Positions 1-7,916 of a DNA stretch of 39,016 nt are shown here, one piece after another (positions within the stretch are counted from its first letter, which is position 1; each line of letters starts with the position of its first letter). The translations under genes and the position numbers were made by a program. Location: positions 1-39,016 of the forward strand of contig CAZCXP010000005.1 in NCBI GenBank assembly GCA_964502665.1, written 5' to 3'. Origin of the DNA: SOKG01 sp964502665 (GTDB lineage Bacteria; Chloroflexota; Dehalococcoidia; SZUA-161). Below the pieces are notes generated by a model, which had not been told where the DNA came from, did not search any database, and worked only from the letters and a program-made list of their open reading frames with translations.

Positions 1-150
1 GCCGCTTACAAATTTAGCATAGAGCCAACCGAGTGTCAAGCGAGGCCATACCCACCGTAGCGTCATAGCGCGCCGCTTGGAATCGTGCGTTGCGCGTGTT
101 AGGATACCTCCCCTGTTCGCTGCGGAAGCCGTACGCGGCATTCGAGAGAC
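1..150. other. Left edge, no gene recognised
   Basis: No convincing coding frame or RNA was found in these bases. The minus strand has an open frame from an ATG at 66 running off the window edge, but it has no ribosome binding site and only 22 codons are visible, so it is not annotated. The stretch may be the far end of an intergenic region. Confidence 0.4.
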
Positions 151-187
151 TTGACAAACGGCGCAAGAACTGTTACAAATCTAACAG
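151..187 (+). promoter_or_regulatory. Promoter with overlapping inverted repeat, upstream of cvpA-like gene
   Basis: A perfect -35 box TTGACA (151-156) is followed by a 17-nt spacer and TACAAA (174-179, 4/6 match). The inverted repeat CTGTTA (170-175) / TAACAG (182-187), with a 6-nt spacer, straddles the -10 box, where a repressor would be expected to bind. The predicted start is near 186, leaving a leader of about 125 nt before the CvpA-like gene at 311. The boxes are read directly; the operator role is inference. Confidence 0.55.
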
Positions 188-247
188 TCCGCCAATGAGC
201 AAACTGAGCAGGGACTTCTCTGACCATTTCAGTTGATATCTAGAGAA

Positions 248-279
248 TTGTCAGTCCGTTAGTCCCTGCGGACTGACAA
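248..279 (+). promoter_or_regulatory. Stem-loop in the leader of the first cvpA-like gene
   Basis: Perfect 11-bp arms (248-258 and 269-279; TTGTCAGTCCG and its complement) enclose a 10-nt loop. A mutually exclusive smaller hairpin, AGTCC (261-265) / GGACT (270-274), uses part of the 3' arm. No U-tract follows, so this is not an intrinsic terminator. It lies within the 5' leader, 31 nt before the start codon. Confidence 0.5.
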
Positions 280-310
280 CGGATGCGGAGATCGAGCAGC
301 AGGGTGAGGT

Positions 311-1042
311 ATGAATTGGCTTGACGCAGTGATTTTCCTTATCCTGGCCATACCTACGTTCATCGGCTTCAAGTGGGGACTGGCAAAGATGGCTCTCCCC
401 CTGTTAGCAATAGTCTCCGGTGTCATCTTGGCAGGGATATTCCACAGCTCCTTGGCAGATTGGCTGTCCTCCTGGCTGCAAAGCCCGAATCAGGCCAAAG
501 TTGCTGCCTTCATCATTATCTTTGTCCTGTTCATAGCCGCAGGGTTGTTATTGCGATCGCTGCTGCGTAAATCCTTGCGCTTATTCCGTTTTGGCTGGGG
601 AGGGCTAACAGGAACCGTCGTGCCATTGCTCGGGATTCTTCTGGGTTTGGCCCTGGCAGGGCTCTTCTACGGGTCCCTGGCGGACTGCTTATCTTCCTGG
701 CTAGAAAGTCGCAGCCAGGCCACAGTAGTTGCCTTCCTCATAATCTTCATCGTCGTTATGGTTGCATCAATCGAACTGTACCTGGTACTATCTTCGCTTG
801 CCGGCAAGTCCCCCAGCATTCCGCTTATGGGCTGGGCAGATAGGCTGGGCGGAATAATCTTCGGCTTAGCCATCGGCGGCATAATCTCGGGGGCCATCCT
901 ATCCCTGATCGCCAAGTATTCCCCAGGAATGGAAGCCACGATTAGCGATTCCAGCCTTGCCGCTTTTTTCCTCGATCAGTTCCCCTTTGTGCTCCACCTC
1001 CTTCCTGAAGAATTCAGTACAGTGCGCGACTTTTTCGCCTGA
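311..1042 (+). CDS. CvpA-family membrane protein with internal duplication
   Basis: A 243-residue, very hydrophobic protein of the CvpA (colicin V production) family, integral to the inner membrane. Its C-terminal third (GWADRLGG...AIGGIISGAI... then LLPEEF near the end) closely matches the next gene. Typical CvpA proteins are about 160-180 residues. The excess comes from a repeat: residues 20-78 and 95-153 align with a period near 75 (GLAKMALPLLAI/GLTGTVVPLLGI, SLADWLSSWL/SLADCLSSWL, VAAFIIIF/VVAFLIIF). The start is supported by GGGTGAGGT just upstream of ATG. CvpA proteins are implicated in envelope processes, but the biochemical role is unclear. The tandem paralogue at 1224 suggests local gene duplication. 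Family call is confident, function unknown. Confidence 0.8.
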   Translation: MNWLDAVIFLILAIPTFIGFKWGLAKMALPLLAIVSGVILAGIFHSSLADWLSSWLQSPNQAKVAAFIIIFVLFIAAGLLLRSLLRKSLRLFRFGWGGLTGTVVPLLGILLGLALAGLFYGSLADCLSSWLESRSQATVVAFLIIFIVVMVASIELYLVLSSLAGKSPSIPLMGWADRLGGIIFGLAIGGIISGAILSLIAKYSPGMEATISDSSLAAFFLDQFPFVLHLLPEEFSTVRDFFA

Positions 1043-1080
1043 GGCAGTTGATATATTTTCACGGCAAACGCTATCCGGGC

Positions 1081-1115
1081 AGAGCAAAGCAGGCATCTTT
1101 TATCTGGTTTGCTCT
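1081..1115 (+). terminator. Hairpin between tandem cvpA-like genes, terminator-like
   Basis: Arms 1081-1092 (AGAGCAAAGCAG) and 1104-1115 (CTGGTTTGCTCT) pair over 12 bp with one mismatch around an 11-nt loop, 39 nt after the first cvpA stop. The T-tract is poor, so intrinsic termination is possible but not established. A separate promoter follows it. Confidence 0.35.
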
Positions 1116-1158
1116 TGTCACTATCGCCTTGCCTCAATCTCAACAACATTGACCGAAT

Positions 1159-1187
1159 TTGGTGCAGCAGCTTCAATGTGCTAAAAT
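1159..1187 (+). promoter_or_regulatory. Extended -10 promoter for second cvpA-like gene
   Basis: TTGGTG (1159-1164), a 17-nt spacer and TAAAAT (1182-1187, 5/6), preceded by TGC, which makes an extended -10 element. It lies 36 nt upstream of the start codon at 1224, so the second paralogue is probably transcribed independently of the first. Confidence 0.5.
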
Positions 1188-1223
1188 AGCGTTCAAAGCG
1201 CTGATAGGAGCAGCAGGACAAAC

Positions 1224-1721
1224 ATGAGTTGGCTCGACGCAGTAATCATTCTCATACTCATTCTCCCTATGTACATCGGCTACAGAAGAGGGCTGATAGG
1301 GACGGTCGTCCCGCTGGTAGCAATCGTCCTGGCGATCCTCGTGGCAGGACGCGCGTACGACGACCTCGCAGGCTGGTTTCACCCTGGTTTGCTCAAAAGC
1401 GAAGCCCAGGCCAACGTAGTCGCTTTCGCTATCATCTTTATCCTGGTCATGGCAGCAATGACGGTAGTATCTCTGCTGCTGCGTAAATTCCTCCACCTGC
1501 TACTTATGGGCTGGGTCGACAAAATAGGTGGGCTGGTCTTCGGTCTAGTCATCGGCGGCCTAATTTCTGGTGCCGTTCTGTCCCTAATCGCCAACTCCTT
1601 CCCAAGCGTAGAGGCTACATTTCAAGACTCCCTGCTTGCTGCTTTCTTACTCGACAAGCTTCCATTCGTGCTCTATCTTCTCCCGGAAGAGTTCGACGCC
1701 GTGCGGGATTTTTTCATTTAG
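1224..1721 (+). CDS. CvpA-family membrane protein
   Basis: A 165-residue integral membrane protein of normal CvpA length: WLDAVI at the start, then a glycine-rich hydrophobic core (GLVFGLVIGGLISGAVLSL), ending PFVLYLLPEEFDAVRDFF. It is paralogous to the gene at 311, which shares the beginning, the core and the LLPEEF tail. The 181-bp gap between the two holds a hairpin and a promoter. An AGGAG sequence lies about 13 nt upstream of the ATG with AGGA closer in. The family is associated with colicin V export, biofilm and envelope phenotypes, but no specific reaction is known. Nothing nearby (purF is far away at 27.5 kb) reproduces the enterobacterial cvpA-purF operon. Confidence 0.8.
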   Translation: MSWLDAVIILILILPMYIGYRRGLIGTVVPLVAIVLAILVAGRAYDDLAGWFHPGLLKSEAQANVVAFAIIFILVMAAMTVVSLLLRKFLHLLLMGWVDKIGGLVFGLVIGGLISGAVLSLIANSFPSVEATFQDSLLAAFLLDKLPFVLYLLPEEFDAVRDFFI

Positions 1722-1830
1722 GGCCATTGCCATACGCTTTGCCAAGGATTACAATGAAGACCAAGGTAGAAGCGGTTTCCTGCCTCCTTCACGTCACTAT
1801 TTCACTCTAGCTGAAAGAGCACGATAACCC

Positions 1831-2547
1831 ATGAAAGCACAGCATTTACATGACTGGCAAATGACGCCGGAGCAAGCCAGGCAAATACAACGAGACCTGG
1901 CGGCGATGGTCTCCAGGCGAAACGAGGTAGGTGAAATCTTCCTGGTCGCAGGGGTCGATATCTCTGCACCCGATTCCGAAGGGTTTGCACGAGCAGCAGT
2001 CACCGTCCTCAGCTATCCCGAGCTGGAATTGAAGGAGACCGAGGTTATCGAGCAGCGGGTCACCTTCCCCTATGTTCCCGGACTTCTCTCATTCAGGGAG
2101 TCCCCGCTGATCCTTGCTGTCTGCGAAAAGCTGAACGCTGACCCCGACCTGATCCTTGTGGACGGCCAAGGCATTGCCCACCCCAGAAGGTTGGGATTGG
2201 CCTCACACCTGGGTCTGATGTGGGACAAACCAACCATAGGCTGTGCCAAATCCAGGCTCTGCGGGGACCATCAAGCAGTGCCGCCGGAGCCAGGCTCCTA
2301 CGCCGAGATCATCCACAATGGTGAGGTGGTAGGAGCAGCGCTTCGCACCAAACGGGGAGTAGCTCCAATCTACGTGTCGATAGGACACAAGGTAGACCTG
2401 CAAGCTGCCATAGGCTTGGCGCTGGGCTGCTGCCGCGGCCTGCGACTGCCAGAGCCCACAAGACTCGCACACCTCGCTGCTGGCGGACATCTCAAAGCCA
2501 AGGGAGCAGAAGAAACCCCGGCACAGCTAAGACTCAAGTTATCTTAG
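1831..2547 (+). CDS. nfi: Endonuclease V (deoxyinosine 3'-endonuclease)
   Basis: A 238-residue homologue of endonuclease V. The family cleaves the second phosphodiester bond 3' of deoxyinosine, starting repair of deaminated adenine. The family motifs are present in order: GVDIS with catalytic D43, the wedge and active-site region FPYVPGLLSFRE with E90, VDGQGIAHPRRLG with D111, and the later KSRL and RTKRGVAPIYVS segments. Together these give the metal-binding carboxylates of the RNase H-like fold. The length is normal. The gene lies 109 bp after the second cvpA-like gene and 29 bp before prfB in the same direction, so co-transcription with prfB is plausible. The ATG is preceded only by a weak AAAGAG sequence. 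Confidence 0.93.
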   Translation: MKAQHLHDWQMTPEQARQIQRDLAAMVSRRNEVGEIFLVAGVDISAPDSEGFARAAVTVLSYPELELKETEVIEQRVTFPYVPGLLSFRESPLILAVCEKLNADPDLILVDGQGIAHPRRLGLASHLGLMWDKPTIGCAKSRLCGDHQAVPPEPGSYAEIIHNGEVVGAALRTKRGVAPIYVSIGHKVDLQAAIGLALGCCRGLRLPEPTRLAHLAAGGHLKAKGAEETPAQLRLKLS

Positions 2548-2576
2548 ACCTAAGGCCTAGTGGAAGAGAGGGCAAA

Positions 2577-3675
2577 ATGGAGGAACAGAAGCAGAAATTG
2601 GAGGACCTGAAGGGCCGCATCTCCGATATGCTGGTGCATCTTTGACGTCTCTGCCAAGGAAAAGCAGATAGCTCAGCTTGAAAAAGAGACCTCCCACCCC
2701 GACTTCTGGCAGGATCAAGACAAGGCCCAACAGACTATGCGGCAGATCTCGGATCTGAAGGGGGTGGTGACCACCTGGCGCGATCTAGATAAAAAGGTTG
2801 CCGACTTAGCCACTTTGATCGATTTGTCCCTTGCCGAAGAAGATCGCTCTCTGGAAGAGGAGATCTCCCACGAAATAGAAAGCGTCGAGCACTCCCTTGA
2901 AGATCTCGAATTCCAATTGCATCTAGGGGGCAGGTACGACCCCAGAGGGGCCATGCTGGCGGTACACGCAGGCGCCGGAGGCACCGAATCCCAAGATTGG
3001 GCCCAGATGCTGCTCAGAATGTACCTTCGATGGTCAGAACAGCATGGTTACCGCACTGAAGTTATCGAGAGCTCACCGGGAGAGGAAGCAGGAATAAAAA
3101 GCACCCTCATCGAAATTGACGGGGATTACGCTTATGGATACCTTAAGGGAGAGCGAGGGGTACATAGACTGGTGCGCATCTCCCCTTTCGATGCTTCTCA
3201 CAGCCGCCATACTTCCTTCGCCTTGGTAGAGGTTATGCCAGTGGTGGAGAGCGGGGTGGATATCACCATCGACCCCGATGACCTCAAGGTAGAGGTCTTC
3301 CGCTCCAGCGGCCCCGGCGGTCAGCACATGCAGAAAACCAGCAGCGCGGTTCGCCTGACGCATCTAACGACTGGACTCGTGGTTAGTTGCCAAAACGAGC
3401 GCTCACAGTATAGAAACAAGGAAACGGCCATGAGAGTCCTCCGCTCCCGACTCCTTGAGCTGGAGTTGGAAAAGAAAGCTGCGGAACAAGCAAAACTAAA
3501 GGGGGAACACGTCACCGCCGAATGGGGCAACCAGATTCGGAGCTATGTGCTTCACCCCTATAAGCTAGTTAAAGACCATCGAACCGGGTATGAAACTAGT
3601 GACTCCTCTGCTGTGCTCGACGGCGGACTTGACGAACTACTCAAAGCATACCTGAGATCCAAGGTACAAGCTTGA
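2577..3675 (+). CDS. prfB: Peptide chain release factor 2, with programmed +1 frameshift
   Basis: RF2 recognises UGA and UAA stop codons and triggers peptide release on the ribosome. The gene is in two frames: 22 codons from the ATG at 2577 to CTT (2640-2642), then an in-frame TGA. Skipping one base (T2643) resumes at GAC (2644) and continues to the TGA at 3673. The joined product is 365 residues, exactly the length of E. coli RF2, and the junction (HL/DVSAKEKQIAQLE) aligns with E. coli YL/DYDAKKERLEE. The SPF stop-recognition tripeptide (VRISPFDAS) and the catalytic GGQ (SGPGGQHMQ) are visible. The start is chosen by GAGAGG about 5 nt upstream. An annotation starting at 2737 would lose the N-terminal helix. 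Regulation is the classic autogenous frameshift: low RF2 favours shifting at its own UGA. Confidence 0.95.
2640..2646 (+). promoter_or_regulatory. prfB programmed +1 frameshift site
   Basis: The heptamer CTTTGAC is identical to the conserved prfB slippery site. The P-site tRNA-Leu on CUU slips to UUU when RF2 is limiting. The upstream Shine-Dalgarno-like stimulator, AGGGGG in E. coli, is reduced here to GGTG (sequence CTGGTGCAT before CTT). Confidence 0.93.
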
Positions 3676-3785
3676 CCAAAAAGCTCGTTCCTTTGCACTC
3701 TCTCTTATCCTCATTGCCTACCATCGGGCCGGCTCAGCCCCAAGAGGGAATATCAGCATCGTCTGAGAGCAGGGAGAGATAAGAA

Positions 3786-5384
3786 GTGAAAACGAAACTG
3801 CGGCTGTCAGTGCAAATCGTTTGCGCCCTAATCGTGCTGCTGTCGCTCGCCACAGGGTGCAACTTGGGGCAACCAGGCCCCACTGACATCACCCCAAATG
3901 GAACCCTGACTCTCTCTGACGTAGCCCCGTTGACTCTCGATCCTGCGCTGGCGCGATCAAGTACATCACTAACATACATTGTCGAGATCTTCAGTGGGTT
4001 AGTTAGCTTCGACCCCGAGCTCAATCTGACGCCCGAGATCGCAAAAAGCTGGGAGATAAGCAGCGATGGAAAGACCTACACCTTCCACCTGCGTGACGGC
4101 GTGAAGTTCCATAACGGGAAAGAAGTCACTGCCAGCGATTTCAAGTACTCGATGGAACGCGCCTGTGACCCGTCGACCGCATCCCAGACTGCCGAGACTT
4201 ATCTCGGCGATATCGTCGGCGTACAGGAGAGACTCTCAGGGGAAGCTGCCGAAATCAGAGGCATCAGGGTCATCGATGACTATACCCTCGAGATCACCAT
4301 CGATGCTGCCAAGGGATACTTCCTATCCAAGCTAGCTCATCCCGCGGCTTATGTTGTTGACCAAACCAACGTCGAATCGGGAACCTACTGGTGGCGAAAC
4401 CCCAACGGCACAGGACCATTCCAGCTCAAGGAATGGCAAGAGGACGACTTCATAATACTGGAGAGAAACAGCCTCTACTACTTGGAACCGCCCAGGATAG
4501 AACACGTCCTCTATCTCCTTTGGGGCGGCGTGCCGATGATGATGTACGAGACCGGCGAAATCGATGTCACAGACGTTTACCTGGGCGACATTGAGAGGGT
4601 GCTCGATCCGGCCAACCCCTTGAATAAGGAACTCACTATCACTCCTGAACTCAGTCTCTTTTTCATAGGCTTCAACTCAGCCAAGCCGCCGTTCGACGAC
4701 GCCAGAGTGCGCCAGGCATTCAGTCACGCCATAGACAAGGACAAGATTATTGGACTCGTCCTCAAGGATCTGGTATATACGGCCGATGGTATACTGCCTC
4801 CCGGTATGCCCGGCTACAACGAGGATATTCAAGGTCTAGCTTTCGACGCAGAACTGGCAAAACGACTGCTCGCAGAATCAGAATATGGAGACGCCGCCAA
4901 CCTGCCACCCATCACCCTGACCTCACCGGGCAGAGGCTCAGTATCGAACTTAGAGGCGGCCTTGGTTGACATGTGGCGGCGTAATCTGGGAGTGGAAGTT
5001 GAAATAAGACAGCTGGATCCAGAGAGATACCCTAGCGTTCTTATGCAAGAGAAGGACGAATTATTTACCCTCGGGTGGGGTGCTGATTACCCAGACCCAC
5101 AGAATTTCCTGGACGTACTGTTCCACAGTAGTACCAAGGACAACATCGGCGAGTACAGCAACCCTGAGGTAGATGCTTTGCTCGAAGAGGCACGAGAGGA
5201 GGAAGATGTCACTGCCCGAATGAACCTCTACCAACAGGCCGAGCAAATGATTGTCAACGACGCTGCCTGCCTGCCCCTATTCTTCGACGTTAGTTATACA
5301 CTGGTCAAACCCTATGTTGAGAACCTACCCCTCACCCCGCTGTGGATACCGCGCCTCAGGTATGTTTCCATCGAGCCACACTAA
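3786..5384 (+). CDS. ABC transporter substrate-binding lipoprotein, family 5 (peptide/nickel type)
   Basis: A 532-residue extracytoplasmic solute-binding protein of the SBP_bac_5 family (DppA/OppA/NikA-like). The N-terminus is a lipoprotein signal: MKTKLRLSVQ, a hydrophobic stretch, then SLATGC with lipid-modified Cys25. The family pattern follows: an LTLDPALA-like start, GLVSFDPELNLTPEIAKSWE, DGKTYTFHLRDGVKFHNG, and a C-terminal WGADYPDPQNFLD. The start is GTG with GGGAGA upstream. No permease or ATPase genes flank it, so it must work with transport components elsewhere or act in sensing. The substrate cannot be told from sequence; peptides, nickel chelates and sugars are all known for the family. 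It follows prfB by 110 bp with no clear promoter of its own. Confidence 0.88.
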   Translation: MKTKLRLSVQIVCALIVLLSLATGCNLGQPGPTDITPNGTLTLSDVAPLTLDPALARSSTSLTYIVEIFSGLVSFDPELNLTPEIAKSWEISSDGKTYTFHLRDGVKFHNGKEVTASDFKYSMERACDPSTASQTAETYLGDIVGVQERLSGEAAEIRGIRVIDDYTLEITIDAAKGYFLSKLAHPAAYVVDQTNVESGTYWWRNPNGTGPFQLKEWQEDDFIILERNSLYYLEPPRIEHVLYLLWGGVPMMMYETGEIDVTDVYLGDIERVLDPANPLNKELTITPELSLFFIGFNSAKPPFDDARVRQAFSHAIDKDKIIGLVLKDLVYTADGILPPGMPGYNEDIQGLAFDAELAKRLLAESEYGDAANLPPITLTSPGRGSVSNLEAALVDMWRRNLGVEVEIRQLDPERYPSVLMQEKDELFTLGWGADYPDPQNFLDVLFHSSTKDNIGEYSNPEVDALLEEAREEEDVTARMNLYQQAEQMIVNDAACLPLFFDVSYTLVKPYVENLPLTPLWIPRLRYVSIEPH

Positions 5385-5511
5385 GGGGTATGCTCCGCCA
5401 AGCCAGGATATACTGTTCATAAATTCGCTTTGCGGGACGCATGCAATCCACACAAGACAAGCCGCCTACAAGCCAAGCGCAAAATGGGCTATGGAGGAAC
5501 AGCGCCCAGCT

Positions 5512-5769
5512 TTACTTCCGTTCAGTATTGTTCTTGATATCAGTGAGGGTTTCGTTCATGCGGAAAAGCAGGATCAGTAGCTCGCAGACCACCCTCCAGT
5601 AAATCGGACCGACAATAATATACAATAGCCCAAACAACCTCGCGCCGACCTCATCCGCAGCTACCAAGACCACAATGCCAGCAATTATGGCTGCTGCGAC
5701 GCCTATCCAGAATATGACCTGGATGAAAACCGGCGTAATCATCTTCCTGAATGATAGAAAGTCACCCAT
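5512..5769 (-). CDS. DUF4282 small membrane protein
   Basis: An 85-residue protein beginning GDFLSFRKMITPVFIQ, followed by two hydrophobic segments (about 17-40 and 45-68) and ending LLILLFRMNETLTDIKN. The opening LSFRKMITP and the closing WRVxxELLILLFRxNETLTDI are the hallmarks of the DUF4282 family, whose function is unknown. AGGAG lies 7 nt before the ATG. The gene follows the phosphatidyltransferase gene by 168 bp in the same direction and has a candidate promoter of its own. It converges with the substrate-binding protein gene; the 127 bp between them show no clear terminator. Confidence 0.8.
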   Translation of the reverse strand: MGDFLSFRKMITPVFIQVIFWIGVAAAIIAGIVVLVAADEVGARLFGLLYIIVGPIYWRVVCELLILLFRMNETLTDIKNNTERK

Positions 5770-5883
5770 TATTCACTCCTTTCTCAGTTGCCTTGTCGCA
5801 AATGAGACTGTTCACCTGACCCGAGCACTTGAAAGCTGCCACCACCTTTGGGATTCTTTGGCTTACGCACTGGTCAGAGGTTC

Positions 5884-5912
5884 TATATAGGACCGCCGGG
5901 GTAGAAAATCAA
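5884..5912 (-). promoter_or_regulatory. Candidate promoter for the DUF4282 gene
   Basis: Read on the minus strand: TTGATT (5912-5907), a 17-nt spacer, then TATATA (5889-5884). Each box matches consensus at 4/6. It would give a leader of about 108 nt. Confidence 0.4.
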
Positions 5913-5937
5913 GAGACTCGCGCAAGACTTGTCAATA

Positions 5938-6546
5938 CTATCCTTTTCTGGTCTGCTGCCATACATAGAACAGGCGCTGCCACGCGATTAGATTGGCCAA
6001 CACCGCTATTATCCACAATACCACCAGCATCTGATTGAAGATGAGGCCGATTGCCAGCACGATAACCCTCTCAGGACGGGTAAATATCCCAACCTCACAC
6101 GTCAGCCCCAGCCCTTCAGCCTTTGCCCTGACATAGCTCGTCATCATCGATCCCACCAGGGCAGCGCCAACCAGCACCAGCTCTTGATAACAGCCTTGAT
6201 TGTTGAATTCTTGCGCGTAGTAGGCTAATAAGCCCAGGAACAGCGCCGCCTCCGAGAAACGGTCGAAGGTGGAATCGAGCAGAGCACCAAACCGGGTGCT
6301 GCGCCCGCTGGCGCGAGCCACTGCCCCATCAAGTAGATCGAAAGCCCCCGAGAGTAGCACCAGAAAACCGCCCACAAAAAAGTGGCCTGCGGCCAGTATC
6401 CAGGCCACTCCGAGAGCCAGCATTAGGCCCAAAACAGTTAGAGCATTTGGGCTCAGCCCCGTTTTGGCCAGCAACTTCGCGGGGAACCTATCGACGCCCA
6501 GAGCCAAGGAGCGCCGAGCCTTGGCGAGCTGTGGGGATTTCCTCAC
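5938..6546 (-). CDS. CDP-alcohol phosphatidyltransferase, PIPS-like
   Basis: A 202-residue integral membrane enzyme of the CDP-alcohol phosphotransferase family, which joins a CDP-activated lipid to an alcohol. The signature is complete: D70, D73, G74, A77, R78, G87, D91 and D95. The protein has about six hydrophobic segments. In this position, overlapping a PimA-like glycosyltransferase gene and near inositol-3-phosphate synthase, the likely alcohol is inositol-1-phosphate, giving phosphatidylinositol phosphate. That substrate is an inference from neighbours; glycerol-3-phosphate (PgsA) is the alternative. The start is GTG at 6546 with GGGGTGAT upstream, which makes a 59-bp overlap with the upstream gene and suggests translational coupling. 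Confidence 0.87.
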   Translation of the reverse strand: MRKSPQLAKARRSLALGVDRFPAKLLAKTGLSPNALTVLGLMLALGVAWILAAGHFFVGGFLVLLSGAFDLLDGAVARASGRSTRFGALLDSTFDRFSEAALFLGLLAYYAQEFNNQGCYQELVLVGAALVGSMMTSYVRAKAEGLGLTCEVGIFTRPERVIVLAIGLIFNQMLVVLWIIAVLANLIAWQRLFYVWQQTRKG

Positions 6547-7687
6547 TGATCACCCCGGAGCGACTTCTCAGCAGCTCCTGGTAATAATTCATTACTTGCT
6601 GGGCAACCCTCTCCCAGCTATAACTGCCAACCTCCACCTTACCCATCTCCCCCATTCTTTCCCTCAGCGGCCCATCCTGTAGCAACTGAAGGATAGCACC
6701 GGCAAGCGCTTTCTCATCCCGAGGCTTGACTAGCAAGCCATCAACACCATGATTGATAACAGCGGCATATCCTGGAATATCCGAGGCGACGGTTGGCTTC
6801 CCAGCAGCCATCGCCTCCAGCAACACCAGTCCGAAGCTCTCCCAGCCGGTTGCAGGTGAGCAGAAGACATCAGCGCTTTTGTAGTAACGAGGCAGGTCCT
6901 CATAAGATACGTAACCAGTGAAAACAACGTCTTCTAGATTACGCCTGGCAGCAAGCCTTTGATAATTCCGATACGAGCGATCCTCAGGGCCGACCACGAT
7001 GAGCCGACACTGAGGCAGCTCCCTTTTCACTTTCTCATAGGCCCCAAGCAAGTACTTGAAACCCTTTCTTTTCTCCATCCTGCCGACAAACAGGATGTTC
7101 AACTTGCCATCGCAGAATCGCTCAAGTGGGGCCACCGGACGGGAAAAGTGCGGAAGGTCAATGCCGTTGGGAATTATGGTGTAATCACCCGGGAAATACC
7201 TGCTGACAAACTCCATCGCTGCGAAGGACACCGCTATTCTGCCATCGAGCTTGTTGAACCAGCGGTTGAGACATATCGGTTTCCAGAAAGAATAGCCCCA
7301 GCTTCTGCTGCGACAGGCATGGAATGTGCCCACGGTGAGTTCCTGCGACGCATGATGCAACACCGCGGTGGCTAGTGTCGGCATCAAGGGCTCGTGGATA
7401 TGGATAACGTCGAACCTCTCTCGTCTAAGCATATCCCTGATACCGTTGGAGAAAACCAATCCCGGCGATACGGGGCTGCGGACAACGGAGCCGCTGGCAT
7501 GAATCGGCACTGGTCTGCCAAAGACAATGATATCTCCATTCTTCCGAGTCTCCCGAGGTTTAGAGGATGGAGCAATAATCTTCACCTGATGTCCCATGCG
7601 GGTGAAATTCTCCTCGAGACGGGAGATATGGATATTCACCCCGCCGGTGTAAGCATAATCGTAAGGGGAAACCAGGGCTATCTTCAT
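6488..7687 (-). CDS. GT4 glycosyltransferase, PimA-like
   Basis: A 399-residue GT-B fold glycosyltransferase of family GT4. The N-terminus MKIALVSPYD with GGV at 15-17 and HIHEP at 96-100 is typical of PimA (phosphatidyl-myo-inositol mannosyltransferase) and relatives. The nucleotide-sugar domain has ILFVGRMEKRKG (198-209) and the E-x7-E motif, E283 to E291. It acts at the cytoplasmic face of the membrane. Adjacency to ino1 and a PIPS-like gene supports transfer of a sugar, by analogy mannose from GDP-mannose, to an inositol lipid. Donor and acceptor are inferred. The last 20 codons overlap the following gene. Confidence 0.85.
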   Translation of the reverse strand: MKIALVSPYDYAYTGGVNIHISRLEENFTRMGHQVKIIAPSSKPRETRKNGDIIVFGRPVPIHASGSVVRSPVSPGLVFSNGIRDMLRRERFDVIHIHEPLMPTLATAVLHHASQELTVGTFHACRSRSWGYSFWKPICLNRWFNKLDGRIAVSFAAMEFVSRYFPGDYTIIPNGIDLPHFSRPVAPLERFCDGKLNILFVGRMEKRKGFKYLLGAYEKVKRELPQCRLIVVGPEDRSYRNYQRLAARRNLEDVVFTGYVSYEDLPRYYKSADVFCSPATGWESFGLVLLEAMAAGKPTVASDIPGYAAVINHGVDGLLVKPRDEKALAGAILQLLQDGPLRERMGEMGKVEVGSYSWERVAQQVMNYYQELLRSRSGVISEEIPTARQGSALLGSGRR

Positions 7688-7714
7688 AGTTCCTTTGTTC
7701 CGAAAGTAAGGTTC

Positions 7715-7811
7715 AATCCGTTCACCCTGAGCCTGCCCCTGATCTACTCAGGGGCCCGTCGAAGGGCCGTTCATGGTTCGACGAGCTCACCACGAACGGC
7801 ATCTGGCGTAT
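7715..7811 (+). repeat. REP/MITE-like element, family A, copy 1
   Basis: One of four near-full copies in the window (others 22178-22290, 31571-31666 inverted, 34022-34115). It has the outer arms CCGTTC and CGAACGG and an inner complementary TGAGCC / GGCTCA-like pair. This copy differs from the others in its left half (CTGCCCCTGATCTACTCAGG). It lies between ino1 and the GT4 gene. Confidence 0.8.
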
Positions 7812-7827
7812 CATTTTCGTCATTGGC

Positions 7828-7861
7828 TGGGTAGGTTGCCCGACGTCGGGCAACCTACCCA
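7828..7861. repeat. 34-bp perfect palindrome, family B, copy 1
   Basis: Arms of 17 bp with no loop: TGGGTAGGTTGCCCGAC followed by its exact reverse complement. The identical palindrome occurs at 22291-22324. The identity extends outward to GGC on the left and CAGTCGGATG on the right, 47 bp in all. In both places it directly follows family A sequence. Confidence 0.9.
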
Positions 7862-7916
7862 CAGTCGGATGCCCTCACAATTTTCATCACTCGTATGGAC
7901 ACTCGCCCGTTACAGC

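Noticed and set aside
1..66. Minus-strand open frame from an ATG at 66 running off the left edge
   Set aside because: Only 22 codons, no ribosome binding site, no recognisable motif.
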